A DNA stretch of 64,000 nt from Filosporella fistucella (lineage: Eukaryota > Ascomycota > Leotiomycetes > Helotiales). The position numbers and the translations under genes are program-made. The notes beneath the pieces were generated by a model. The model was not told the origin of the DNA. It was given only the letters and a program-made list of their open reading frames with translations, and ran no database searches. The stretch spans positions 1,054,001-1,118,000 of the forward strand of contig JAQJZZ010000013.1 in NCBI GenBank assembly GCA_030077755.1, read 5' to 3'. Positions 46,282-57,287 of the stretch are shown piece after piece (positions within the stretch are counted from its first letter, which is position 1; each line of letters opens with the position of its first letter).

Positions 46282-48012
46282 TCAGGCAGTAATGGCATGA
46301 TCAGTACCAAGCCCTCCGTGGAACACCGGATGCTTCGCTGGATCTTGATGAACAGCTTCAGCTCCTCGAGTCACGGGTGGTACAATGGGAGATGGTGGTG
46401 GAGGATCATCATGGGTATAATCGTCTTCGTACTCGTCCTCGTAGAAATCCTCGCTTTGCGTACCTTGGCTCTGACTTTGGTTGTGGTTCATGGAAGCAGG
46501 TTGATGTTGGCTTTGTTGATGATTTTGTCGGTCTTGGCCAGTCGCTGAGTTCTTCTGAGCCACCTTGTTTCCCTTCTTTCCCTTGCGTCCTTTCATCTTC
46601 GCCTTCTCCAACAATCGACGTCTTTCCGCTTCTTGCTTCCTTACACGCCTATCCTTGATCTCATACTGCCTAATCAATGCCACCGGCGGGGTGCCAAAGA
46701 TCCGCTCATATTCACAAAACTCGCAAATCCATATGTCCTTCGGTTCGGGAGGGTGGTGGTAGTTCCTATTCTCTTGTTGCCGACGTCGCTCTTGTGCAGC
46801 GAGGAGATACTCCTTGGTTGGTGTTCGCCGACGAGTTTTCTTTGGGGGCGTTGTTTGTGAGGGTTTAGGCGAAAGCTGAGATGCTGCCAGAGCTTGCTTT
46901 GCTTGAGCTATGACTTGTGGAGTGGTGAGATTATTAGGCAAATTTGGGCTTGTCTGGGTTGCTTGCGTGCTTGTCCGCAAAGCGTGTTGGGCTGCGGGAC
47001 TTTGATTCATTGTTGCGGTACTGCTTGGTCCAGGCCAAGGAACAGTACCTGGGATCTGCGAGTCGCACGTAAAGGTGAATTGAGTGGAGGCGGGGCTCGA
47101 TTTCTTTGCGGCCTGCTGTTGTAATAAACTAATATTTTCTTGGCCTTTGGCAGGAGTTATCGGGCTTTTCTCAGCGTTTGCGTTGGCAATCGACCGAGAA
47201 ATGATGCCAGGAGTTTCCGCTAGGTTTGCATTAGTGAACGAAAGCAGAGTCTGAGGATCTATATTGTCACTCTTACTTGACGCTGCCCACTGTGGTTGTC
47301 TTTGCTTAGGGGTGCGTCCGTTGCCCCAATTGCTTGAAGTGTCCGAAAGTGTCCTCAGAGGGCTCCTGCCGTTTCTAATTCGACCATACCTTCCTCTCCC
47401 AGATCCAGATATTGCTTGACCGGAGACACTATGGTATGAACCCACACCAATATCATCCACCAAATCGTCTGATCCTGATATACCCATTCCAGCCATATCA
47501 CTCGATAGGTGGACGCCATTCAAATTCGAATCTCCAGGGGTAGGGATCTTCCTCTTCTTTTTATTGTTTGTATTCTCAAAAGAGTCATATCCATCAGCTG
47601 ACGAAGCTGTAGATGCTGGCGGTTGAGGATTCGGGTGTTTCGTATCAGGCTTTTGAACGTAACGATATGATCGACCAGTTGTATCCGCCGAATGCCTAGA
47701 GTATATTCGACTTCGGTATGCTGCTTCATCTTCATCACTATCCGCCTCATCGCCATTACGTCTCGAAATATAATTCCGCTCGATTTCATCTGCCCGCTCA
47801 CGTTCACTAGGATGCTGGGATTCTACCAAACCGTTCATCCCAATTTCCTCCCGGATACTATAAGGGTGGTAGAACAGAGGCGTAGTTGTCTTAGGGGCTG
47901 GAGGGTATTTGATCGATTCTGCTACATCTGGGGACAGACGCTCCCTCAAACGGCGTTTGGGTAATGGTCGAATCGGTCGTTCTGGGTACGGAGAGCTGGC
48001 ATCCGGGGACAT
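46282..48012 (-). CDS. Conserved-looking fungal protein of unknown function
   Basis: 576 aa if the ATG at 48012 is used. The frame continues upstream to an AG acceptor (TTCTAG) just before GYSPESPREM, so one more small 5' exon is likely, but I could not locate it. The N-terminus is Pro/Arg-rich (ERPIRPLPKRRLRERLSP), then long Ser/Asn/Gln-rich disordered stretches. A Cys pair occurs in WICEFCEYERIFG, about 140 residues before the end, followed by an Arg/Lys-rich helix (RRVRKQEAERRRLLEKAK) and an acidic tail. This looks like a nuclear, intrinsically disordered protein. No known domain is recognised, so no function is assigned. Confidence 0.7.
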   Translation of the reverse strand: MSPDASSPYPERPIRPLPKRRLRERLSPDVAESIKYPPAPKTTTPLFYHPYSIREEIGMNGLVESQHPSERERADEIERNYISRRNGDEADSDEDEAAYRSRIYSRHSADTTGRSYRYVQKPDTKHPNPQPPASTASSADGYDSFENTNNKKKRKIPTPGDSNLNGVHLSSDMAGMGISGSDDLVDDIGVGSYHSVSGQAISGSGRGRYGRIRNGRSPLRTLSDTSSNWGNGRTPKQRQPQWAASSKSDNIDPQTLLSFTNANLAETPGIISRSIANANAEKSPITPAKGQENISLLQQQAAKKSSPASTQFTFTCDSQIPGTVPWPGPSSTATMNQSPAAQHALRTSTQATQTSPNLPNNLTTPQVIAQAKQALAASQLSPKPSQTTPPKKTRRRTPTKEYLLAAQERRRQQENRNYHHPPEPKDIWICEFCEYERIFGTPPVALIRQYEIKDRRVRKQEAERRRLLEKAKMKGRKGKKGNKVAQKNSATGQDRQNHQQSQHQPASMNHNQSQSQGTQSEDFYEDEYEDDYTHDDPPPPSPIVPPVTRGAEAVHQDPAKHPVFHGGLGTDHAITA

Positions 48013-49160
48013 TTCGCGTGGTGATTCGGGGGAGTAACCTAGAATTACGCAAAAAGGAGGAATCAGCCAGTGCAATAAGATAACTGCTCGGCCCATTTCA
48101 AATTTGCACTCGAAGAAAAGTGCTGGTCGAAGTAGACACAGTGGGGAAGACGGCGACAGAGCCCCCCATTTGAGGCGAAACTGGAATAGAGCATACCCAT
48201 CACTGTCGTGGACATGGCAGGAAGTACCTTCCAAAAACCTCCTATCCTTCTTTCCGGAAAGGAAGCTCTGTGAAAGTATAGTCGCCTCAAAATTCCAGGC
48301 CAGATGGGATCTAAAGTTGCTTTTCCCAACCCTCCCCTATCTTATTGCTGAAAGACAACGTATCAGCCAGTTCTCCTTGCAATCCCACTGCTCCTGAGAA
48401 ATTTCTGCTTAGAATCTCCTGAACAAGACGTCTTTGTTTACAGCGTTGATTATTTGCCCACGGGTTTCTAGGGCAGGGCCGAATGTGGAGGATCGTACCT
48501 CTTCTGATTGCTAAAGCCAACGAAAGAAGGCCAGTCAGCCGAAATCGGGAGAAATTACAGGAAGGCGAGCAGTGGCAGTAAAGAATATCCAATGTTGGTT
48601 AAGTCAATGTATGTAGGTCAGAACAGTAACAGCAATCCAGTTGGTGTTGATAATAATAGACGGAACTATTCGATGTGTGCTGTGCTGTATGTACCGCTAA
48701 TCATTTCACGGACAGCGTCGCTGGTCTTCTCGTGTGGCCGTAGAAATTTGGATGCAATTAATAAGAAAACGCCGTGCCATCCTACACGTGACGCATCTCT
48801 CTCAAATCCCCAAAGTCCCCGCTCGGCGTTCCAATTCAGAAGCTATCGCTCGAACTCGCCCGTCATTTTCTCAAGCATCTTTCTTCACCTCGCCCACCAT
48901 GAATCACCAATTCTCGTCAGTCTTTCGTTCTGAGGTCGCCATTTTCCGCCACACGCTCTAGACTCGAAAATAATCTTCGAATCTCGACTTCAGTCTTGCC
49001 CGTTCTTCTTTCCCAGAACTTCAGTGAAGCTCTCAATTTCGACCGCGAAACTCTCTGACCTCAACTCAACAACCACGAACGTCTGCAATTACGCACAGCA
49101 CTTGGGCAACGATTTCTAACATTGCACGAGACTTGGTCCCCTTGCAGGCAATTCGTCAAA
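48013..49160. other. Divergent intergenic region (unknown protein / Cti6)
   Basis: Should contain a missing 5' exon and promoter of the minus-strand gene and the pyrimidine-rich leader of the PHD-finger gene (from about 48780). No other gene is supported. Confidence 0.45.
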
Positions 49161-51255
49161 ATGGACACAGCAAGACGTTCCTCAAGGGCTGCTCGTGCCA
49201 GTCAACCATTACCATCAACTTCCCATCACTCGTCGGCGTCCTCGAATTCCTCTAGTCGCGCCGACAGAGCCACTCGATCACATAACAAAGCGGAATCACC
49301 ACGAAAGTCGACGCCATCTCTTTCGTTGTCGTCGGAGCCACCTGATGATACCATCGCGACAATCGAGGATACTATCCAGACACGCCGAAAGCGCGGCCGG
49401 GCAGAGGAACAAACTAAATCTTCGAAAGCGCCTCCGGTCGAGCTCGAAGCAACAAATGGAGTAGAGGAAGTTGGGGAAGACGACGAGGCCGTTCGATGCA
49501 TTTGTGGATTCGACGAGTACCCAGGCCCTCCCCAGGTCGTTGAAGACGTCAAAGATGGCGTTAAAGATGGAATTGAGGAGCCTCTTATCACACCTGCAGA
49601 CGTAACTGAGGACCTGGCTGGATTTTTTTTACAATGCGACATGTGCAAGGTCTGGCAACATGGCGGCTGTGTTGGGATCATGAATGAAGAACAAAGTCCT
49701 GAAGAGTATTTTTGCGAGGAGTGCAGGAAGGATCTTCACAAAATATTTACTGCTTCTAACCAGTACGTACTTTCGCATTTCTTCGAACTTTCTCTGTTTC
49801 TATGGTCTCTGCCCTGAGTTGTCAGCCCCGACGCGAGAACGTGGCGCAGATCAAGTCTCACAAGGCTGGCTGCTTCAAGTGCGCAGACTCAACCCCAAAG
49901 GATTCTACCCATTCTATGTTATCCGTGTTGGAAAAATCACTGATAATGGAACGCAGACAACGGTTTTCCCATTATCTACCTCTCTATCCTAGCCTCTCTC
50001 GCACAACCTCCAGAGCAGCCTCATTCTCGAAGGATGGCACACGATCTCCACGAGGCAGCAAAAGTGGCCGACCCTCTTCGAGTCTCCAAAGCGCGAAAAG
50101 AAGGTCTACAATGAATAGCAGAGACGCCGCATATGACGAGGAGGAGCAACTGCGTAGAGCAATCGAAGCCAGTAAAGGCGAAAAGAGTGGTGAGAGTACA
50201 GACGGGGGAGGAACACGACGTGGAAAGCGTGGTCGAAGTGATAGCGAAGAGTAAGCAGCCTTTTCAACTTAAGTAAAGTTATTAACACTAGGCAGAAAGC
50301 CGGATGGACCCAAACGACAGAGGACCGCATCAGCCTCACCATCACCCACCAACGAACTCATCCGCTCTGTATCACAAGTGGATTCAGACGAAGGGACCAA
50401 CGGACGCCCTGCAGGCGCTAAAAAGATCCGAGGCGCTGCAGCTAGGAATCACAAAGAGAAAGAAGCAAGGGAAGAGCGAGAAAGGCTTAGAAAGGAGGCT
50501 GCGAGCAAGAGAATTGCTCGCGCCGAACGCCGTAGGGTGGAAGGTGTGTTGTTGAAATGCGAATTCCACATGAAAACTGACATAGTCTAGATTCAGATCC
50601 TTCTGAAGAGCTGCCACTTGCAATAGCCAGAGCTTCGGTCACAAAAGTTACTGAAACTGCTGCACAACCTTTAGACCCACCACCTCCTTCTCAGATCGCA
50701 GCACCGGACACCCCACCAACAAACCCACCTGCGATCTCCCACCGAAAAGGTGGCAGACCGCCGAATGCCCGAAAAGGGAAATTAGGAAAGAACCAATATA
50801 CAAAAGACCGTGATCTTCAAGATCAAGATGATAGATCTCCAAATCGTTCTCAATCCCGAGATGTAACTCGAGGAGATGATAATGGCCACATCGGAGGGAA
50901 TAAAAACTCAAATCATGATGGAAAAACAGCAAAATCAAGAGGAACTCATAGCAAAACAACATTAACGGAAGCGAAAAAGAAAGTGGCAGGCTTTCTGGAA
51001 TTCATATCGCGTACACAGCTCGACATGGCCGGCGAGTCTATGTCACCAGCTTCAGGGGAAGCTGCCGAAAAAATGATTCGGGGAATGGTGGATGGCTTAC
51101 CAATGATAAAAGTCAACGGCGATAGAAGCAGCGATGGCACATCGGCTGAAAGCGGGGAATTAGCTTCCAACAAGGATTTCAAGGATCTCACATGTTTAGA
51201 GATGATGGATATTTTGACAAGGGAATTGGTTAAATGGCAAAAGGAGTTTGCGTGA
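49161..51255 (+). CDS. CTI6: PHD-finger protein, Cti6-like subunit of Rpd3L
   Basis: Four exons, 49161-49762, 49957-50250, 50296-50543 and 50591-51255, give 602 aa. The ATG at 49161 is the first in a good frame (KMDTARRSSR). A PHD finger spans about residues 112-190: CICGFDE, then FFLQCDMCKVWQHGGC, then YFCEECR. A ~40-residue acidic insert separates the first two Cys pairs. After it, the TASNQ-QRFSHYLPLYP segment is characteristic of Cti6. The middle has an Arg/Lys/Glu helix (KEKEAREERERLRKEA), and the C-terminus, with KKVAGFLEFISRTQ, looks like the Rpd3L-binding end. Cti6 bridges the Rpd3L histone deacetylase and gene promoters, reading H3K4 methylation. Intron 1 (194 nt) is longer than usual; its acceptor was chosen by homology. 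Confidence 0.87.
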
Positions 51256-51869
51256 GGTAATGGGCACTTACTCGGAAACGTAAGCAGCTGCGATGGAGTT
51301 GACTATGCGGCTTTTGGGCACGGCGCTGAGGGAAATCTGTGGATAACGTCTTAACGTCTATACCCTTCTTCATATATAATTCTCCAAGATTAACGCAAGA
51401 CGGATGAGATTCGCAATGCTGTGTTATGCCCAGTATACATAAGAATCCAATCATTTCCTTGTGTACTGTGGGTTCGTCGTCATCTCAGTGCTGCCATCAT
51501 TGCTGGGTAGTTCCCAAGGAAGGCCTGAATTGTTGAAAGTACTTTTCATTGAGAATTCCGGGACCTTCACCAAAGCACACAGCGTCTTATATAAGCTTTG
51601 ATGCGAAAGGTTGCGCATTCAAAACTGCATCCGACTAAAAACCTCTGGTTTAACAAAGACCAGGGCCCTATTCAACAAGTTCAAGGCTAAAGCTGTGGCT
51701 CCATCAGCTTAGTGCCTGGGGGCGAAGGGCAATTGCCTGCCGCTCGACATTCGTGTTGGGACTTGCATGGTGTCTCGGCCTAAGGTCAGGTTCATTTTGA
51801 AAATATGTGCTGCAGTGTGGCCCCAGATCCAGCCTCTCATGAAAGTCTCCAATTTCGGCACTGACATCT
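51256..51869. other. 3' flank of Cti6 and decayed DNA
   Basis: No gene is supported. Minus-strand frames here may be the far 3' end of the bZIP relic, but no homology can be recognised. Confidence 0.4.
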
Positions 51870-52901
51870 CTAAGTATTGCGGCCCTTACTGTCGAGGCCA
51901 TTGGAAGATCCGAAGGCCAAAACAGCTTTGTCTTGAACAGGGCTACTTGAACCTTGCTGTCCGTTCAGAGACATTTGTCTCAGTTGACTCATGGGGGGAT
52001 CCACAAATTCAGCAGCATTTTCATATCGAAAACAAAACCAGCCAGCACTAGGAATAAATCCAGGCAAGAATAGCTCACCTTGAAGTACTTACATCAAAGA
52101 AGCTGGCAGTCTTGGTACAGTCGCATAACAAAGGTCTTTCAACGGTCTAGCTACCAGGTAATGAGTTCAGGGAGATGTGAAAGCTGTTAGTCCATATCCA
52201 AACTTGAGGCTGACACATCCTGGACTGCTAATGAAACTTTCAAAAGAAATTGACATTGCTAACTCGTCTGTAGATACCGTAATTCCAACACGGGGTGACA
52301 AGTGCAGGTCAAATGGATTCCGTGTGGGATTCTGCCATGATTGTGTGGCCACTTGTGATTGGGAACTCGAATGATTGTTGGTAACAGGCACAACAACCTG
52401 GCTGTCAGATAAGAATTCTGGCTGCTCTCCATCGCTTGCGATCCGTTGAGTCGCACGAGCAATGTTCCAATGTCTTGCTGTTGTCGCCTTCAAATCGACC
52501 AGATAAGCTGGATTCTGAGCTGCCAGTCCTATCACAAGTCTTTCACCGAAGCCCAGGAATTCGCTACTCAATAATTTCTATTACATCTTCAAGTAAAGCC
52601 ATCGTCGTCGCATGCTATCCGTTTCAGCCTGCTTTCGAATTTCATGCACCCTCTGCGCACCGCCTTTGTGCTTTTTTCTGCAGATCTAGTTAGGGCAATA
52701 CGAATGTCGTGTATCATTGCTCGCTTGATCATTAAGCTTATTTTCGACTGGCTTTCGTGGTCTACCACGAGTCTTGCCGCTAGGAGAACTTGATTCCTCA
52801 GGCTGTAATACTATCATGCAGCAATTATTTTCCAAGAGTACACTTTCTACCATAGGGACTATTGTCACAGAGCCAACGTTCCGCATTTCGGCATTCGACA
52901 T
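51870..52901 (-). pseudogene. bZIP transcription-factor relic with in-frame stops
   Basis: Read on the minus strand in one constant frame, the stretch shows an AT-hook-like GRPRKP (about 52745) and a bZIP-like basic region with coil (AQRVHEIRKQAE, then DSMRRRWLYLK). A helical segment typical of fungal bZIPs of this type follows (EFLGFGERLVIGLAAQ, then LKATTARHWNIARATQ). The frame is broken by TAG at 52686-52688, TAA and TAG at 52578-52583, and TGA at 52167-52169. Another TAA, around 52090, falls inside a good 46-nt intron (GTAAGT...CCTAG). Each true stop is one C-to-T change from Gln or Arg. A possible start is ATG at 52901. The alternative, extra very short introns, is unlikely because the spaces are 24 nt or less. 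Confidence 0.65.
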
Positions 52902-53365
52902 CCTTGTTCTCTTTTTGGGTATGCGGACTTCGCAACATGATATCAACGCAGAAATTGAACTTCTTTCAGGGTTAGCAATGACTTATACGACGTCTTGTAC
53001 ATTCTGTACAGCTGGGATTCAAAGTTGCAGAAAAGGAGTCGATTCGCTGTAAGCTGATCTCCATTCCAGCCGGTGAGATAGTGTTAGGCCGAAAATGCAG
53101 GGCAAGATGTGTATTCTGAAAATATAAAGCCATAGGGAGCTATGGTATTCTCTCATGGTCAAATATGTAATGTTAAGAGCCTACAGAGATTTCCATCTTG
53201 ACGGGTTCGAAATATACAAAGGGCAACAAAGAATAAAGTGGAAAGGTCAAATGTTTCAGAGTATTTAATCTCATAATCATAAATCTAAGACATGCTCTGT
53301 TCCTATCAATGCAGTAACCCCGAGAGCAGATGTCGTTCCTAACGCCAATTCCATGCAAGGCCGTC
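52902..53365. other. Intergenic region upstream of the bZIP relic
   Basis: Holds the former promoter of the relic and the 3' flank of the isovaleryl-CoA dehydrogenase gene. Near 53000 (minus strand) a word like SCTECTRRRISHC resembles a Zn2Cys6 start, but the spacing is one residue too long and a stop follows. Confidence 0.4.
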
Positions 53366-54758
53366 TCATGTTGCATAGCTGCTATACTCCTTATTGAAAG
53401 CCTGAATGCGTTAGCCGTGTAACTGAAAAGGCACCGAAAACACCTACTCTACCAATGACCATCCTCCTGATTTCAGATGTCCCTGCGCCAATCTCGTAAA
53501 GTTTTGCGCTATAATCTTTAGCAATAATCATGACTTGAAAACATGCCACCTACTCTCTCAGCAGCCTTGATGCTGGCATCTCTTCAACGTAACCCATACC
53601 ACCCAACAATTGTATGCAATCGAGAGTGCATTCTGTAGCACGTTCTGCAGCGTACAAGATGCTGCCAGCACAATCTTGAGTCCGAATTGGACCTGCTTCG
53701 TCTATCTTCTTCGCCGTATCATAGGTGTATGCTCTACTTGCCTGCAACTTCGTATACATATCTGCTAATTTCCCCTGGATGAGTTGGTTATAGGCAATGG
53801 GACTTCCAAATTGCTTTCTTTGATGAGTGAATGGCAATGTGACATCAAGCGCAGCCTGCATAATTCCAAGAGGCCCAGCACTCAGTACAAGGCGCTCAAG
53901 ATCAAGGCCTTCCATTAATACTTTGACTCCACGGTTAACTTCGCCAAGCATATTCTCTTTGGGTACGAACACCCCGTCGAATACTAACTCTCCAGTGTTG
54001 CTACCACGCATGCCCATTTTGTCCAGCTTCCGTGCGCAACTGAATCCTTCGAATTTCTTTTCTACTATAAAAGCAGTGATTCCCTTAGAAGCTTTGTCCG
54101 GTTCGGTCTTAGCATAAACGACAATAACATCTGCATCGGGGCCGTTCGTGATCCACATCTTAGTTCCGTTAAGGACGTACCCGCCGTCAACGGCTTTGGC
54201 GGTGGTTCTCATACTGACAACATCACTACCGGCTCCACTTTCAGACATTGCCAAAGCTCCAATACTCGATCCTGAGATCAAGCCAGGGAGAAACCTTTGC
54301 TTCTGTTCTGGATTGCCATTTAATTGCAATTGGTTCACACACAGCTGAGAATGTGCAGCATAGCTTAGACCAATCGAACCAGAAGCTCTGGATATTTCCT
54401 CCATGACGATACAGTGTGCCTGGTATCCCATGGCCAGTCCTCCAACATCTTCATCTGCAGTTATGCCCAGGAACCCCGCATCACCAAACTTTTGCCACAT
54501 CTCATTCGGGAATGCATTTGTTTTATCGGTGTTCGAAGCTACTTCTTCTGATATCTCCCGTCTGGTAAACTCCTGGACGCGCTCACGCAATTCGAAGAGA
54601 TCTGCAGAACTGGGTGCTTCGAAGCCTTTTGGATGCTTGGAGGAAGCATTTCGATGTTGATTTGATGTCACGGCGACCCGAGGTTTGATGTGGAGAGCAA
54701 GATTCGGCCGAGTCGCCACGGATCGAAGACACCTTATGGAGGCCATTTTGGAAGACAT
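53366..54758 (-). CDS. ivdA: Isovaleryl-CoA dehydrogenase, mitochondrial
   Basis: Three exons, 53554-54758, 53448-53508 and 53366-53401, give 433 aa. An Arg-rich, acid-poor N-terminus (MASIRCLRSVATRPNLALHI) is a likely mitochondrial presequence. The acyl-CoA dehydrogenase signature LAMSESGAGSDV is near residue 168, KMGMRGSNTGELVFDGV in the beta domain, and QLLGGMGYVEEMPASRLLRD followed by IGAGTSEIRRMVIGRAF closes the flavin site. These fit isovaleryl-CoA dehydrogenase, which oxidises isovaleryl-CoA to 3-methylcrotonyl-CoA in leucine breakdown and passes electrons to ETF. The next enzyme's beta subunit is encoded divergently 259 bp away, supporting the assignment. The second exon's acceptor is TTATAG; an earlier AG would put a stop in frame. 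Confidence 0.95.
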
Positions 54759-55017
54759 GTAGGCAGATTCGATGTGAAAATCAACTACATGATTTTCCTT
54801 AATAAATAGGGAGCGGAAGTTGAAGGGGAAGTTCGGGTACCTTTAATGCATCCCTGTCTTCCCCACATCCGGGGTTAGCTTACCCCTCTAAGCCGCGGTT
54901 TTCCGTGCCATTGACTTCCTTCCTTCCTACTTGAAATGTTAACAGTTCCATGAATTCATGTCCGACTTCTAGATTTTCTGCCGCTGAAGCTGCGGCAATA
55001 CCTGAAATTTCTTTACA
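54759..55017. promoter_or_regulatory. Shared divergent promoter of leucine-catabolism genes
   Basis: These 259 bp separate the start codons of isovaleryl-CoA dehydrogenase and MCC-beta. An inverted repeat GGGGT-N6-ACCCC lies at 54871-54886 and a CCGCGG palindrome at 54893-54898. CCG/CGG half-sites are the usual targets of fungal Zn2Cys6 regulators, so a leucine-responsive activator site is plausible but unproven. Confidence 0.6.
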
Positions 55018-56959
55018 ATGTCTACCCTCCGCTTCTCCAGGAACGCGTTGCTGTGCTCCAGGCAAACTGTCCAAACATGTCCACGAAGTCCCTTGATTCC
55101 TAGAACCAGAATTCAGACAGTTGCAACACATTGCAGCCCACATCAAGCCAAGGCGATATCGATTCTACATACGATAGTTGATCCCACATCTGAAGAATAC
55201 AAAGAAAATGCCAGGCAGATGGGGAAAGTCATAACGAATTTGGAGAAATTGACGAAGATGATACAACAGGGCGGTTCAGCCAAGGCGAGAGAGAAGCACA
55301 TTGCGAGGAAAAAAATGCTTCCTCGCGATCGTGTTGCAGCCTTGATTGATCCCGGGACTTCTTTTTTGGAACTGTCTACGTTAGCTGGCCACGAGTTATA
55401 CCCAAAGGAGGACATTGCTGCTGGAGGAATAATCACTGGAGTTGGAGTTATTGAGGGGGTTACATGCATGATCGTAGCAAATGATAGCACTGTGAAAGGC
55501 GGCACATACTATCCAATTACTGTCAAAAAGCATTTGCGGGCCCAGAGCATCGCCCAAGAAAATAATCTGCCGTGAGTTATGACACTTCTTTATGTGATAG
55601 TAGCTGACCATCAACAGTTGTGTGTAAGTAGGCTTCTTAAAGGATACATCCTTTGTGGTGGAATATAATACTCAACTCAGAGATCCTACATCGCTCTGGA
55701 AAGGGCTAACATAGTCTAGATATCTTGTTGATTCTGGAGGTGCCAACCTTCCACATCAAGCAGATGTATTCCCAGATAGAGAACATTTTGGACGCATCTT
55801 TTACAACCAGGCAAGAATGAGCTCTATGGGTATTCCACAAATATCAGTGGTTATGGGACCATGTTAGCGAACTATCAGAACCCACATAAAGCAAGCACTG
55901 ACAATATCAGGTACTGCTGGCGGTGCATATGTGCCTGCAATGTCAGATGAAAGTATAATTGTCGATGGCCAAGGTCATATCTTTCTGGCCGGACCACCTC
56001 TTGTAAAAGCTGCAACCGGTGAGGTTGTTAGTGCTGAGGATCTTGGAGGCGGTAAAATGCACACTTCTGTGTCTGGAGTCGCCGATTATCTGGCTGTCGA
56101 TGATGCACATGCTCTTATTCTCGCCAGACGTTCCATCAGCAATCTGAACTGGCCAAAGAAAGAGTTTCCCCCGCCAGCCACTTATGAGGAACCACTACAT
56201 GACCCCGAGGAGCTTGTAGGTATCGCGAGCACAAATCTTCGGAAACCACTCCCCATTCACGAAATCATCGCCAGGATCGTGGACGGCAGTGTCTTTTCAG
56301 AGTTCAAACGAGACTACGGAAGCACACTTGTCACTGGATTTGCTCATATCTATGGCCATAAGGTAGGCATCATTGCAAACAACGGCATTTTGTTTAGTAC
56401 ATCCTCGTTGAAAGGTTCGCATTTCATCGAACTGTGCTGTCAAAGACAAATCCCCCTCATATTCCTGCAGAACATTAGCGGCTTTATGGTTGGCACTGAT
56501 GCAGAGCGGGAGGGCATTGCAAAGAACGGTGCAAAACTTGTCACGGCAGTAGCATGTGCCAATGTTCCCAAATTCACTGTTGTTGTTGGTGCCAGTAATG
56601 GGGCTGGCAACTACGGGATGTGCGGAAGAGCTTACAGTCCGAGATTCTTATGGATGTGGCCCAATGCCAAAATTGGCGTCATGGGAAGTGAGCAGTTGAC
56701 TGCAGTTATGGAGACCGTTGGGAAAGCAGTAGATCCCGAGCTGAAAGCTAGAATTGAGAATGAAAGCGAGGCTGTGTTCTCCAGTGCACGATTATGGGTG
56801 AGTTGAGCCTCCTTCTGGCATCACATTTGCTTACTGGTACAGGATGACGGTATCATACCTCCGAGTCAAACAAGAAAAGTCTTGGGATTGAGTTTAATGG
56901 CTGCTCTGGGTGGGAAGAATGAGCCAGCAGCTACAAAATTTGGAGTGTTTAGAATGTAA
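55018..56959 (+). CDS. mccB: 3-Methylcrotonyl-CoA carboxylase beta subunit, mitochondrial
   Basis: Five exons, 55018-55571, 55618-55623, 55720-55862, 55911-56797 and 56843-56959, give 568 aa. Exon 2 is just 6 nt (TTGTGT), needed to read NLPCVYLVDSGG in frame. The N-terminus is Arg/Ser-rich, a probable mitochondrial presequence. Carboxyltransferase motifs include [65 protein letters not shown] and [16 protein letters not shown]. They are typical of the biotin-dependent beta subunit, which carboxylates 3-methylcrotonyl-CoA to 3-methylglutaconyl-CoA. The biotin-carrying alpha subunit (mccA) is not in this window. The adjacent, divergent isovaleryl-CoA dehydrogenase supplies its substrate. Confidence 0.96.
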
Positions 56960-57287
56960 AGTAGCAACGCTGCTAGTAGATTATCGGCAATCGAAAATGC
57001 ATAGATGTTTGAATGAGCTGGTTTCCTCCAAATGATTACACGTATCACTCAACGACTCTCATTGACAAGAATAAAGCCAACGCTCATCAAATTGCTCCGG
57101 TACTACTACAATATTCAGAAGGAGACATTCTGTATTGCTTCCGCTAGATTCCCTTACCTCCTCCTTCAGAACTCCGTTAATCTTATCCATTTGTCACTTC
57201 TGAGAGGACGGTCCTCCATAACAACGCCAGTTCTTCAACCCATTCGTTCAACGCTCCCAAATTTGCTATGGCAATGTATAAACCTGT
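56960..57287. other. Convergent intergenic region
   Basis: About 330 bp between convergent gene ends. Nothing was recognised. Confidence 0.5.

Noticed and set aside
49763..49956. Extra exon inside Cti6 intron 1 (open frame continuing from 49802)
   Set aside because: Adding it breaks the TASNQ-QRFSHYLP junction expected for Cti6 and would not keep the frame.
52980..53040. Zn2Cys6-like start SCTECTRRRISHC on the minus strand
   Set aside because: Spacing between the second and third Cys is one residue too long, and the frame stops at once.
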